Origin: Trinickia violacea
Lineage (GTDB): Bacteria > Pseudomonadota > Gammaproteobacteria > Burkholderiales > Burkholderiaceae
DNA length: 64,000 bases
Reading direction: 5' to 3'
Assembly: GCF_005280735.1 (NCBI RefSeq)
Contig: NZ_CP040077.1
Coordinates: 1,240,001 to 1,304,000 of the forward strand
Position numbers and translations under genes: made by a program. Position 1 is the stretch's first letter. Every line of letters starts with the position of its first letter. The notes below the pieces were generated by a model, which did no database searches, was not told the DNA's origin, and was given only the letters and a program-made list of their open reading frames with translations. This document shows positions 36,436 to 45,441 of this stretch, piece by piece.

Positions 36436-36592
36436 GAAGCCGAATCCGTCTTGAAATAGTTCCGCGCATGGCTTGCGCGGGTGGCAGCTACGCCGGCCGA
36501 GGCCTGCCGAGCGCGGCGCTGATTGCTGCCGCAGCCGCCTACCGGGACACCCGGTCTACCTAGGCGGCCGGCGGTCACGCAAGGAGGGGGCA

Positions 36593-37210
36593 ATGCTAGA
36601 CGCACTTTCGCTGGGAGCCGGCCTGTCGTGGGCCAGCGGCCTGCGCCTCTACTTGACTGTCTTGCTCGCCGGCGTTTTGCAGCGCTTCGGCGTCATCCAT
36701 CTTCCCGATACGTTGGCCGTCCTGTCGTCGCCGTGGGTGATCGGCGCGGCGGCGGTGCTGACGGTGGCCGAATTCCTCGCCGACAAGGTTCCCGCCTTCG
36801 ATTCGCTGTGGGACGCGGTGCACACGTTCATCCGCATTCCGGCGGGCGCCTTGCTCGCGGCCGGCGCGCTCGGCCATGCGGACCCGGCGCTCTTGACCGT
36901 GGCCGCGCTCGCGGGCGGCACGCTGGCCGGCTCGGCGCATCTGGCGAAGGCGGGGACGCGCGCGTTGATCAATCTGTCCCCTGAACCGTTCTCGAACTGG
37001 GTTGCGTCGTCGGCCGAGGACGGGCTCGTCTTCATCGGCCTCGCGCTTGCGCTGCTCGTGCCCGTGCTGTTTCTCGCGCTGATGGCCGGCTTCCTGCTCT
37101 TCGCGAGCTGGGTGCTGCCGCGGCTGTGGCGCGGCGTGCAGGGCGGCTTCCGCGGCATGGCGACGCATATGGTTTCGCGGCTCGGCTCGTTCGGGAGCAA
37201 ACACGATTGA
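36593..37210 (+). CDS. DUF4126 domain-containing membrane protein
   Basis: A 205-residue hydrophobic protein with about five membrane segments. Typical DUF4126 features are LSLGAGLSWASGLRLYLTVLLAGV near the N-terminus, VLSSPWVIGAAAVLTVAEFLADKVPAFDSLWDAVHTFIR, and ALAGGTLAGSAHLAKAGTRALINLSPEPFSNW. AAGGAGG lies seven to nine bases before ATG 36593, fixing the start. Function is unknown. Its stop overlaps the TTG start of the permease gene by two bases, so the two are likely translated together. Confidence 0.85.
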   Translation: MLDALSLGAGLSWASGLRLYLTVLLAGVLQRFGVIHLPDTLAVLSSPWVIGAAAVLTVAEFLADKVPAFDSLWDAVHTFIRIPAGALLAAGALGHADPALLTVAALAGGTLAGSAHLAKAGTRALINLSPEPFSNWVASSAEDGLVFIGLALALLVPVLFLALMAGFLLFASWVLPRLWRGVQGGFRGMATHMVSRLGSFGSKHD

Positions 37211-39783
37211 CCGAGCCGACCGTCGCTTTCACCGCGCGCCGCTTTTCCGTCACCGATCTCTTGCGCCAGGCGGCGCGCATGACCGCGCGCGACTGGCGCG
37301 CGGGCGAGCTGACGATGCTGCTGCTGGCGCTCGTGCTGGCGGTGGCGGCGCTGACCAGCGTCGGCTTTCTCGCTGACCGGCTGCATCAAGGGCTCGAACG
37401 CGACGCGCGGCGGATGATCGCCTCCGATTTCATCGTGCGCTCCGATCATCCGGTCGATTCCGGGTTCGTCACGAAAGCGAAGGCGCTCGACCTCCGAACG
37501 GCGACGACCGTCATTTTCGCCAGCATGATTTCGTCGAAAGGGGGCGCGGCCGGAGAAGCGCAATCGATCGCGCGGCTCGCCGCCGTGAAGGCCGTGTCGA
37601 GCGCGTACCCGTTGCGCGGCGCGCTGCGCATCGCGCCGGCGCTCGGCGCGCCCGATCGTCCCGCCAACGCGGTTCCCGCGTCCGGCACCGTGTGGGTCGA
37701 TGCCCAACTGCTCGATGCGCTGCATGTGCGTGTCGGCGATCCGGTGCAGGTCGGCACGCGCACGTTCACGATTTCCGCCGTCATCACGCGCGAGCTCGAT
37801 CGCGGCTTCGCGTTCGTCAATTTCGCGCCGCGCCTCATGATGCGCGACGACGAGCTCGCGTCAACGGGATTGATCGGCTACGGCAGCCGCGTGACCTACC
37901 GGCTGCTCGTCGCGGGGAGCGACGCGGCGGTCGAGCAGTTCGCGGATTTCGCGCATGGGCGCGTCGACGGCGGCAAGATGCGCGGCGTCGCGCTCGAATC
38001 GCTGCAGGACGGCCAGCCGCAAGTCCGGCAGACGCTCGACCGCGCGGGCCATTTCCTCACGCTCGTCGCACTGCTGACCGCGCTGCTCGCGGCCGTCGCG
38101 ATCGCGATGGCCTCGCATCGCTACATGCGGCGCCATCTCGACGGCTGCGCGGTGATGCGTTGCCTCGGCTTGGGTCAGGCGTCGATGCGCGCGCTCTTCA
38201 CGCTCGAATTCCTGATGCTCGGCCTCGCGGGCGGCGTGCTCGGCGTCGCGCTCGGCTTTGCGGGACATTGGGCGCTGCTCGCGTGGCTCGGCAACCTGAT
38301 CGACGTCCAGTTGCCGCTGCCGGGCGTGTGGCCGGCGCTCGAAGGCATCGCGGCCGGGCTCGTGCTGCTGCTCGGCTTCGCCCTGCCGCCGCTCTTGCCG
38401 CTCACACGCGTGCCTCCGGTGCGCGTGCTGCGCCGGGAGTGGGGAGAGGCCGGGCGCACCGCGTGGTACGCCTACACGCTCGGGATCGCGCTGTTTGCCG
38501 GGCTGCTCGTGCTCGCGGCGGGCGAGCTGAAGCTCGGCGGCATCGTCGCGGGCGGCTTCGCGGCGGGCATGCTCGTGTTCGTCGGCATTTCGCGCGCGGT
38601 GCTGTGGGGCGCGGCGCGCATCGCGCGCAGCGAGCGCGTCAATGCGGGGATCGGCTGGCGCTACGCGCTGGCGTCGCTCGAGCGGCGCAGCGCCGCGAGC
38701 GCGCTGCAGATCACGGCGCTCGCGATCGGCCTGATGTGCCTGCTGCTGATCGCGATCACGCGCGACGATCTCGTGGCGGGCTGGCGCAAATCGACCCCTC
38801 CCGATGCGCCCAATGAATTCATCATCGATATCCAGGCCGACCAGAAGGCCGCTGTCGAAAGGTATCTGGCGGCGCAGGGCATGCGGGACGCGGTGCTCGA
38901 ACCCATGGTGAAGGGGCGCCTGATCTCGATCAACGGCAAGCCGGTCAATCCCGAGTCGTACAAGAACGACGACGCGAAGCGCCTGGTCGACCGCGAATTC
39001 AATCTCTCGTACCGCACGACGCTGCCTGACGACAACCGGATCGTCGGTGGCACGTGGTACGGCGACACGGCCAAGCCGCAGATCTCGATCGAGGAAGGGC
39101 TCGCGAAGCTGATCGGCGTGAAGACCGGCGATGTGCTGCGCTTCGACGTGACGGGGCTGCCGATCGACGCGCCGGTCACGAGCGTGCGCAAGCTCGACTG
39201 GGGCTCGTTCAAGGTCAACTTCTTCGTGCTGATGCCGCCGGCCGCGCTCGATACGTTCCCGGCGACCTACATCACGAGCTTCCACTTGCCGCCCGAGCGG
39301 CGCGCGGTGATCGACGACCTGATCGCCGACTACCCGAGCCTGACCGCCATCGATATCGCGCCGATCCTCGCGCAAATGCAGCGCGTGCTTTCGCAGGTGA
39401 TCGGCGCGGTGCAGTTCCTGTTTGCGTTCACGCTCGCGGCCGGCGTGCTCGTGCTGTACGCGGCGCTCGCCGGCACGCGCGACGAGCGTATGCGAGAATC
39501 CGCGCTGCTGCGCGCGCTCGGTGCGTCGCATCGGCAGGTGCGCGCGGTGCAGGTGGCGGAATTCGTCGCTGTCGGCGCGCTTGCCGGGCTGATGGGCGCG
39601 CTCGGCGCGCAGACTCTCGGCTCGGTGCTCGCGACGCGGGTCTTCGAGTTCTATCTCGATTTCGATCCCTGGGTGCTGCCCGTGGGCGTCGCTGCGGGCG
39701 TCGCGTGCGCCGGCCTCGGCGGCTGGCTCAGCTTGCGTCACGTGCTGATGCGGCCGGCGGCGCAGTCGCTGCGCGACGCGTGA
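37207..39783 (+). CDS. FtsX-like ABC transporter permease (YbbP type)
   Basis: An 858-residue inner-membrane permease of the MacB/FtsX family. An N-terminal helix (LTMLLLALVLAVAALTSVGFLA) is followed by a periplasmic domain, three helices, a helical pair, a further periplasmic region and a C-terminal three-helix FtsX block (about 735-850), containing RDERMRESALLRALGASHRQVRAVQ. This duplicated layout fits E. coli YbbP (804 aa). I chose TTG 37207, which overlaps the previous stop; no ATG exists before the first helix at a sensible place. The expected ATPase partner (YbbA) is not adjacent. Substrate unknown; extraction of lipids or hydrophobic molecules is typical of the family. Confidence 0.88.
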   Translation: MTEPTVAFTARRFSVTDLLRQAARMTARDWRAGELTMLLLALVLAVAALTSVGFLADRLHQGLERDARRMIASDFIVRSDHPVDSGFVTKAKALDLRTATTVIFASMISSKGGAAGEAQSIARLAAVKAVSSAYPLRGALRIAPALGAPDRPANAVPASGTVWVDAQLLDALHVRVGDPVQVGTRTFTISAVITRELDRGFAFVNFAPRLMMRDDELASTGLIGYGSRVTYRLLVAGSDAAVEQFADFAHGRVDGGKMRGVALESLQDGQPQVRQTLDRAGHFLTLVALLTALLAAVAIAMASHRYMRRHLDGCAVMRCLGLGQASMRALFTLEFLMLGLAGGVLGVALGFAGHWALLAWLGNLIDVQLPLPGVWPALEGIAAGLVLLLGFALPPLLPLTRVPPVRVLRREWGEAGRTAWYAYTLGIALFAGLLVLAAGELKLGGIVAGGFAAGMLVFVGISRAVLWGAARIARSERVNAGIGWRYALASLERRSAASALQITALAIGLMCLLLIAITRDDLVAGWRKSTPPDAPNEFIIDIQADQKAAVERYLAAQGMRDAVLEPMVKGRLISINGKPVNPESYKNDDAKRLVDREFNLSYRTTLPDDNRIVGGTWYGDTAKPQISIEEGLAKLIGVKTGDVLRFDVTGLPIDAPVTSVRKLDWGSFKVNFFVLMPPAALDTFPATYITSFHLPPERRAVIDDLIADYPSLTAIDIAPILAQMQRVLSQVIGAVQFLFAFTLAAGVLVLYAALAGTRDERMRESALLRALGASHRQVRAVQVAEFVAVGALAGLMGALGAQTLGSVLATRVFEFYLDFDPWVLPVGVAAGVACAGLGGWLSLRHVLMRPAAQSLRDA

Positions 39784-39868
39784 GCCGTGTGAACCGGGCG
39801 AATTTCACCTGCCATTGCCTGCCGCCGAAACCCGCGCGGCGATCCTTCTGACTTATTTGGCTAACCGT

Positions 39869-40279
39869 ATGACCGATGTGAACGACGAAGCCCCGTCGGA
39901 GCCGACGGCCTTCGATCTCGTGGGCGGCGAGGCGCGCGTGCGCGAAATCGTCGACCGTTTCTACGACCTGATGGACCTCGAACCCGAATTCGCGGGCATT
40001 CGCGCGCTGCATCCGCCGACGCTCGACGGCTCGCGCGACAAGCTATTTTGGTTCCTGTGCGGCTGGCTCGGCGGCCCGGACCACTACATCAGCCGCTTCG
40101 GCCACCCGCGGCTGCGCGCGCGGCATTTGCCGTTTGCGATCGCGTCGTCCGAGCGTGATCAGTGGCTGCGCTGCATGGCGTGGGCAATGGACGACGTCGG
40201 TCTCGACGAAGCACTGCGCGAGCGGCTCCTGCATTCGTTTTTCGATACCGCCGACTGGATGCGCAATCGGCCGGGTTGA
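39869..40279 (+). CDS. Group II truncated haemoglobin
   Basis: A 136-residue 2-on-2 haemoglobin, soluble, binding haem and oxygen/NO. It carries VREIVDRFYDLMDLEPEFAGIRALHP, then LFWFLCGWLGGPDHYISRFGHPRLRARHLPFAI, in which the His of GHPRLRARH is the proximal haem ligand region and W of CGWLGGP is typical of group II. The C-terminus is WLRCMAWAMDDVGLDEALRERLLHSFFDTADWMRN. ATG 39869 follows TTGGCTAACCGT without a strong ribosome site. Role could be oxygen or NO handling; not determined by sequence. Confidence 0.92.
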   Translation: MTDVNDEAPSEPTAFDLVGGEARVREIVDRFYDLMDLEPEFAGIRALHPPTLDGSRDKLFWFLCGWLGGPDHYISRFGHPRLRARHLPFAIASSERDQWLRCMAWAMDDVGLDEALRERLLHSFFDTADWMRNRPG

Positions 40280-40442
40280 GTGCTGCCTGTGCTTAGGCAC
40301 GTTAAGCATCCCAAGGAAAGGGGATTGGCCTGGGTGATCTGCCGGTACGGCGCCGCCCGCACTGGCCGATTGGCTGACCTGTCGACGGGGCAGGCGGCTC
40401 GGCATAATGTTTTTGCCGCCACGCGGAAATAAAGGAGCCCCC

Positions 40443-41177
40443 ATGACGACGCGCGCACTCTTTCGCGACGACGCCTACCTCACCCGCTGCGACGCGTCGA
40501 TCACGCGGATCGACGCCGAAGGCATCCATCTCGACCAAACCGTGTTCTATCCGCTCGGCGGCGGCCAGGCGGGCGATGCCGGTACGCTGACCCTCGCGGA
40601 CGGCGCGCGCATCGAGATCGCCGAGACGCGCAAAGCGAAATTCGAAGGTGCGACGCCCGACGATGCGGTCCACGTGCCGGCTGCCGGTCAGGACGCGCTG
40701 CTTGCGCGGCTCGCGGCGGGCGAGCGCGTGAGCGCCGAGATCGACTGGACACGCCGCTACCGGCACATGCGGCTGCATACGGCGAGCCATCTGATGTGCG
40801 CGGTGCTGCCGTATCCGGTCGACGGCTGCAGCATCACAGCCGATTACGCGCGGCTCGATTTCGCCACGGTGGAGCCGATCGAGCGCGAGTTCGTCGAGCA
40901 GCGGCTCGCGGAACTGGTCGGCGGCGCGCATCGCGTCGCGACCGAATGGATTACGGATGATGAGATGCAGCAGCGTCCCGAACTCGTGCGCACGATGAGC
41001 GTCAAGCCGCCGATGGGGCTCGGGCGTGTGCGTCTGTTGCGTATCGACAGCGTCGATTTGCAGCCGTGCGGCGGCACGCACGTGCGCAATACGCAGGAGA
41101 TCGGCGTGTTGCGGGTCGCGAAGCTCGAGAAGAAGAGTGCGCGCACGCGGCGTCTCGTATTGGAGCTCGCATCATGA
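40443..41177 (+). CDS. Alanyl-tRNA editing protein (AlaX)
   Basis: A 244-residue trans-editing protein that deacylates mischarged Ser- or Gly-tRNA(Ala). It has an AlaRS-like editing domain with the zinc motif HTASHL (HxxxH) and CGGTHV (CxxxH) near the C-terminus, and an N-terminal beta domain with the LGGGQAGDAG motif of the long AlaX subfamily. ATG 40443 has AAAGGAG 6-7 bases upstream. Its stop overlaps the DUF924 start (ATGA), suggesting coupling. Specificity for Ser versus Gly is unknown. Confidence 0.93.
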   Translation: MTTRALFRDDAYLTRCDASITRIDAEGIHLDQTVFYPLGGGQAGDAGTLTLADGARIEIAETRKAKFEGATPDDAVHVPAAGQDALLARLAAGERVSAEIDWTRRYRHMRLHTASHLMCAVLPYPVDGCSITADYARLDFATVEPIEREFVEQRLAELVGGAHRVATEWITDDEMQQRPELVRTMSVKPPMGLGRVRLLRIDSVDLQPCGGTHVRNTQEIGVLRVAKLEKKSARTRRLVLELAS

Positions 41178-41818
41178 CGCACGACCTCGACGCCGTACCG
41201 GCGGCCGGTTCACCGGACTCCGGCGGCTACGCCACGCTCGACCCGGCCGCGCGAGACGTGCTCGACTTCTGGTTCGGCACGCCCGGATCGGCGGAATTCG
41301 GCACCGATCGCAAGCTCTGGTTCAAGCGCGACGCCGCGTTCGATGCCCGCTTGCGCGAGCGCTTCGGCGCGACGCTCGCCACCGCGCTGGCCGGTGGCCA
41401 CGACGACTGGCAGCGCACGCCGCTCGGCGCGCTCGCGCTCGTCGTCGTGCTCGACCAGTTTTCGCGCAACTGCCATCGCGGCAGTCCGCGCGCTTTCGAG
41501 ACCGATGCCAAGGCGGTGCAAGTGGCGCGGAGGATGGTCGAGACGGGCGCGGATCGGCGGCTGCCGTCCACTCATCATCGCGCGTTCGCCTATCTGCCGT
41601 TCGAGCACGACGAGTCGATCGAAAGCCAGCGCGAGTCGATCCGTCTCTTCGGCGAATTGGAGCGCGAGGCAGGGGACGCCGGTTATCTCGACTACGCACA
41701 CCGGCACGCGAGGATTATCGAGCGCTTCGGGCGGTTTCCGCATCGCAATGCCGTGCTCGGCCGTCAATCGACCGACGAGGAGATCGCGTTCTTGCGCGAG
41801 CCTGGGTCTTCGTTCTGA
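41174..41818 (+). CDS. DUF924 family protein
   Basis: A 214-residue soluble helical protein of DUF924, whose structure is TPR-like. Typical blocks: VLDFWFGTPG, DRKLWFKRDAAFDARLRERFG, ALVVVLDQFSRNCHRGSPRAFETDAKA, LPSTHHRAFAYLPFEHDES and RHARIIERFGRFPHRNAVLGR. Function is not established. It overlaps the AlaX gene by 4 bases. The length is normal for the family. Confidence 0.92.
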   Translation: MTHDLDAVPAAGSPDSGGYATLDPAARDVLDFWFGTPGSAEFGTDRKLWFKRDAAFDARLRERFGATLATALAGGHDDWQRTPLGALALVVVLDQFSRNCHRGSPRAFETDAKAVQVARRMVETGADRRLPSTHHRAFAYLPFEHDESIESQRESIRLFGELEREAGDAGYLDYAHRHARIIERFGRFPHRNAVLGRQSTDEEIAFLREPGSSF

Positions 41819-41898
41819 GGCGCGTCGCGTATGCGGCGGCGCGTGCGGCGGCTGAGCGCCTCACGCGAACCGGCATCGGAAGGCTGGCGCGGCTAACC

Positions 41899-41937
41899 GC
41901 TCAGTGCCGCTCAGTGCCGCTTAGTGCCGCTTAGTGA
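41899..41937. repeat. Tandem 10-11 bp repeat at the GT39 stop
   Basis: Four imperfect copies of CGCTCAGTGC / CGCTTAGTGC in a row, running into the stop codon of the GT39 gene on the minus strand. It encodes nothing recognisable and may serve as slippage-prone DNA. Confidence 0.55.
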
Positions 41938-43781
41938 GCGGAGGCCACCAGGCTGGGCTTGCGCACGAACACCCGCAGCAGTTCGCTGTCGTCGCCCGGC
42001 CGCGCGCCTGACCAAAACAGCGTCCAATTGCCGTCGGGCTCGGTCGTATCGGAGCGGAAGCCCTGAGCGATGAGCCACCGGCAGGCGGTGGTCTTGGGCG
42101 CGTCGGTCGGCTTGTGCAGAATGCCGGCGAAGTAGTACAGCATCGGCGCTTCCGATTCGCCGAGGTTCACGCTGGCCATGCAGTCGCTATCGTTCCATTC
42201 GACGTTCAGGTGTGTGTCGAGGTCGACGAACACCGAGCGATAGCTCTTTGCCGCATCGATCCACGGCAGGAGCAGCGTGAAGACGAGCCCCCACGCGACG
42301 ATCGCGCCTGTGCACCAGCTGAACGCGCCGCGCCATTTGCCCGTGCGCGCAAAAAGCGGCATCAGGCACAGCCAGCCCAGCGTCAGCACGAGTGCGGCGA
42401 GCGTCAGGTTCGGCTTGATCGGCAGGGTCCAGTCGAGCGGCAGCCAGCGGCCGAGCAGCCCGAGACCCGCGTGTGTGCTCGCCGGGTCCGTCATGTCGGA
42501 CCAGACGACCCAGGCGAGCGCGGCGATCGTGCCGAAGAGGGCGCGGCTCGCGTAGTCCCAGACAACGTGAACGCGTTGCGGCAAGCGTTCGACACCTTGC
42601 AGCGCAACGAGCGCAAGCGGCGCGATGAACGGCAGGATGTAGAGTTCGCGCGCCGTCGCCGACATTTGCAGCACGATCATGCCTGTGCCGGAAAACACGA
42701 CCGGCAACGCGACGCGCGGCTCGCGCCAGCGGCGCCAGGCGCCGCCCGCAAGTGCGATCGCGGCCAGCGGCGCGACCGGAAAGCCCACGGAGAAGAGCGA
42801 CCGCCAGATAAAGAGCGGCTTGTCGTTCTCCGAGCCGAGCGCCGACACCGAAAAGCCGAAGAAGCGGCCGACGTTGTTATCCCAAAACCAGACCTTGAAA
42901 AGCGCCTCCGAGCGCAGATAGAACGCGACCGGCCAGATCAGCGCGAACGGCGCGAACACGAGCGCGGCGGGCACGAGCGAGCGTGCGAACGCGCGGCTGC
43001 GGCAGGCGGGGTAGAGCACGGGAAGCGCACAGCATGTCGCGCCGAAGACGAGCGGCACGAAGAGCCCTTTGGTCAAGAACGCAATGCCGACGCCGGCGCC
43101 GAGCATCGTTGAGGCTGTCAGCGAGGCTTGCCGGTTGACGGCATCCGGTCTGCGCACGAACGCCGTGACGAGTTCGAACAGGCCGCAAAAGCCGAGCGCG
43201 GTGCCGGCCATCAGCGCGACATCGGTCATCATGTCGTGCGAGTGCTTGAGCACGACCAGCGTGCCGGCGAAGACCGCGAGCGTGCCGAGCACGCGGGCGT
43301 CGAACCAGCTGCGTGCGCGCGTGGCGGCGCGGGTGAACCGCGCGACGCAGCCGAGCGTCATCGCCATGAAGAGCGCGCTCGCGAGCCGCGCGGCGTCGTG
43401 CAGCGGCAAGCAGCGCTCGAAAGCCCAAGCGAGGCCCGTGGCGACCCAGTCGTAGAGCGGCGGCTTTTCGACGAACGGCTGCCCCGCGTTGGTCGGGACG
43501 ATCCAGTCGCCGGTTTCGAGCATGTGCTGGATGATGCCGAAGGTATAGGTCTCGTCCTGCTTCCATGGGTCGTGGCCGAGCGTGCCCGGAAGCAAGTAGG
43601 CGCACAGCACGGCGATCACGGCGAGCGCGACGCGCAGGCCCGACCAGGGCAAGGCGCGCGAGGCGGAGGTCGAGATCGCGGAAGGCGTGGCCGCAGCCGG
43701 CGTCATCGAAACGGGGCCGCCGGTCACGAGCGGCACGCCCGCACGGGCACGCCGCGTGGAGGAAAATGAGGAGTCCTGCAT
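41931..43781 (-). CDS. Glycosyltransferase family 39 protein (ArnT-like)
   Basis: A 616-residue polytopic membrane transferase of the GT39/PMT superfamily, which moves a sugar from an undecaprenyl-phosphate carrier to lipid A or other acceptors in the periplasm. The first loop has HDPWKQDETYTFGIIQHMLETGDW, then GQPFVEKPPLYDW, both hallmarks of ArnT-type enzymes (DE acidic motif and KPPLxxW). About 12 helices follow and a C-terminal periplasmic domain with a Cys pair. ATG 43781 has AGGA seven bases upstream; longer forms are unlikely. Acceptor and donor are unknown. In Burkholderiaceae the lipid A-modifying ArnT normally sits in an arn operon, absent here, so this may be a paralogue. Confidence 0.85.
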   Translation of the reverse strand: MQDSSFSSTRRARAGVPLVTGGPVSMTPAAATPSAISTSASRALPWSGLRVALAVIAVLCAYLLPGTLGHDPWKQDETYTFGIIQHMLETGDWIVPTNAGQPFVEKPPLYDWVATGLAWAFERCLPLHDAARLASALFMAMTLGCVARFTRAATRARSWFDARVLGTLAVFAGTLVVLKHSHDMMTDVALMAGTALGFCGLFELVTAFVRRPDAVNRQASLTASTMLGAGVGIAFLTKGLFVPLVFGATCCALPVLYPACRSRAFARSLVPAALVFAPFALIWPVAFYLRSEALFKVWFWDNNVGRFFGFSVSALGSENDKPLFIWRSLFSVGFPVAPLAAIALAGGAWRRWREPRVALPVVFSGTGMIVLQMSATARELYILPFIAPLALVALQGVERLPQRVHVVWDYASRALFGTIAALAWVVWSDMTDPASTHAGLGLLGRWLPLDWTLPIKPNLTLAALVLTLGWLCLMPLFARTGKWRGAFSWCTGAIVAWGLVFTLLLPWIDAAKSYRSVFVDLDTHLNVEWNDSDCMASVNLGESEAPMLYYFAGILHKPTDAPKTTACRWLIAQGFRSDTTEPDGNWTLFWSGARPGDDSELLRVFVRKPSLVASAH

Positions 43782-44098
43782 GGTCCGGTCCTGATGGCCG
43801 AATTCTTCATGGAGTCCGGCCTTGTGAAGCATCGTCACGTGGATCGCTGGCAGACCGACGTGCACGAGCGCGGACTGTCAGGGCTGCGCCATGCTAGCGC
43901 TCATTTGTTACCGGGTATTACGAGATTTTGTTGAGAATTGTGTAGTTATGTCGTTCGCATGCGAACACTTGGCGCAAACGATGGGGTCGCGACGAGGGGG
44001 AGGAAGGCTCAGAGCCGCGCCCAGCGGGGCGCGCCGGGGCAACGCGCGTGCGGGAAGACTCGGTGAGGATTGAGGACGCGGACTTGAGGGAGGCGGGA
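43782..44098. other. 317-bp gap upstream of the GT39 gene
   Basis: Contains an AT-rich island (about 43902-43950) in an otherwise GC-rich region and the perfect 14-bp palindrome GTTCGCATGCGAAC at 43953-43966, a possible operator. The minus-strand -10 candidates here (for example TAATAC) are weak. No ORF with credible coding character. Confidence 0.5.
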
Positions 44099-44845
44099 TC
44101 AACGTCCGCCGGCGACGTCGAGCAGCGCGCCGTTCACATACGACGCGGCGTCGCCAAGCAGCCAGACGATCGCTTCGGCGACCTCGTCGGCCGTGCCGGG
44201 CCGGCCGGCCGGCGTTTGCGCGCCGAGCACCGCGGCGCGGTCGGGACGCCCGCCGCTCGCGTGGATTTCGGTATCGATGAGGCCCGGGCGCACCGCGTTG
44301 ACGCGCACGCCCCTTGGGCCGAGTTCCTTGGCGAGGCCGATCGTCATCGTGTCGATCGCGCCTTTCGAGCCGGCGTAGTCGACGTACTCGTTCGGCGAGC
44401 CGATCCGCGAGGCGGCCGAAGACACGTTGACGATCGCGCCGCCGTGGCCGCCGCGGTCCGTGGACATGCGCCGCGCCGCCTCGCGCGCGCAGAGATAGGC
44501 GCCGAGCACGTTGATGTTGAACATGCGCGCAAGGCGCGCGTAGTCCATCTCGGCGAGCGGCATCCCCGCCGCGACGATGCCCGCGTTGTTGACGAGCGCG
44601 TCGATGCGGCCGAATGCGGCCACGACGGCGTCGAACATCGCGATCACCGCCGCTTCGTCGGCCACGTCGCCTTGCACGACGCACGCCTGGCCGCCCGCGC
44701 GCACCACTTCGGCGGCGGTGTCGTCGGCGGCGGTGCGGTTGCTCGCATAGTTCACGCCGACCGCCCAGCCTTGCGCACCCAGCAAGCGTGCAGTCGCGCG
44801 GCCGATGCCGCGGCTTGCGCCGGTGATCAGGACGGTCCTGGTCAT
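44099..44845 (-). CDS. SDR-family NAD(P)-dependent oxidoreductase
   Basis: A 248-residue classical SDR. Cofactor site: VLITGASRGIGRATARLL; NNAG in LVNNAGIVAAG; catalytic Ser in VNVSSAASRIG and YxxxK as YVDYAGSKGAI; then RVNAVRPGLIDTEIHASGG. The basic residues after the glycine motif suggest NADP. Resembles glucose 1-dehydrogenase or 3-oxoacyl reductase-like enzymes; the true substrate is not shown. ATG 44845 lies 5 bp after the LOG gene, so it probably belongs to the TetR-LOG-SDR transcript. Confidence 0.92.
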   Translation of the reverse strand: MTRTVLITGASRGIGRATARLLGAQGWAVGVNYASNRTAADDTAAEVVRAGGQACVVQGDVADEAAVIAMFDAVVAAFGRIDALVNNAGIVAAGMPLAEMDYARLARMFNINVLGAYLCAREAARRMSTDRGGHGGAIVNVSSAASRIGSPNEYVDYAGSKGAIDTMTIGLAKELGPRGVRVNAVRPGLIDTEIHASGGRPDRAAVLGAQTPAGRPGTADEVAEAIVWLLGDAASYVNGALLDVAGGR

Positions 44846-44850
44846 GGCCG

Positions 44851-45441
44851 TTACACCGTATCCGGCGCGGTTTTAGCCGACCACTTGTCCTTGCCGGGCG
44901 GCTGATAGCGCTTGACCTTGTCGATCAGCGCGGCGGCGTCGGTATCGATCTGCAGGATGTCGAGGTAGGTCTGCTGCATGAAGCCTTCCTGCACCGTGTG
45001 CTCGAGCATGGTGACGAGCGGATCGTAATAGCCGTCGATGTTGTAGAGCGCGACCGGCTTGTGGTGATAGCCGAGCTGCGCCCACGTGTAGACCTCGAAC
45101 AGCTCCTCGAGTGTGCCCGCGCCGCCCGGCAGCGCGACGAACGCGTCCGAGAGATCGGCCATCATCTTCTTGCGCTGGTGCATGTCGGGCACGACATGCA
45201 GCTCGGAAAGCCCGCGATGCCCGACTTCCTTATTGACGAGCAGCTCGGGGATCACGCCGATCGCGCGGCCGCCGGCGGCGAGCACCTCATCGGCGATCGT
45301 GCCCATCAGGCCGACGCGGCCGCCGCCATAGACCAGCGTCAGTCCCGCCTCCACCAGCGCGCGGCCAAACGATTGCGCGGCCTTCGCATAAACCGGCTTC
45401 ACGCCGAACGAAGAGCCGCAGTACACACATACCGATTTCAT
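44851..45441 (-). CDS. LOG family protein (cytokinin-activating-type hydrolase)
   Basis: A 196-residue TIGR00730-type LOG protein, a nucleoside monophosphate phosphoribohydrolase fold. It starts VCVYCGSSFG, has VYGGGRVGLMGTIAD and the signature AFVALPGGAGTLEELFEVYTWAQLGYH. Plant and fungal members release active cytokinin from riboside monophosphates; bacterial ones often cleave AMP-like substrates. Its start codon (45441) directly abuts the TetR stop (TAAATG), implying translational coupling. Confidence 0.93.
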   Translation of the reverse strand: MKSVCVYCGSSFGVKPVYAKAAQSFGRALVEAGLTLVYGGGRVGLMGTIADEVLAAGGRAIGVIPELLVNKEVGHRGLSELHVVPDMHQRKKMMADLSDAFVALPGGAGTLEELFEVYTWAQLGYHHKPVALYNIDGYYDPLVTMLEHTVQEGFMQQTYLDILQIDTDAAALIDKVKRYQPPGKDKWSAKTAPDTV

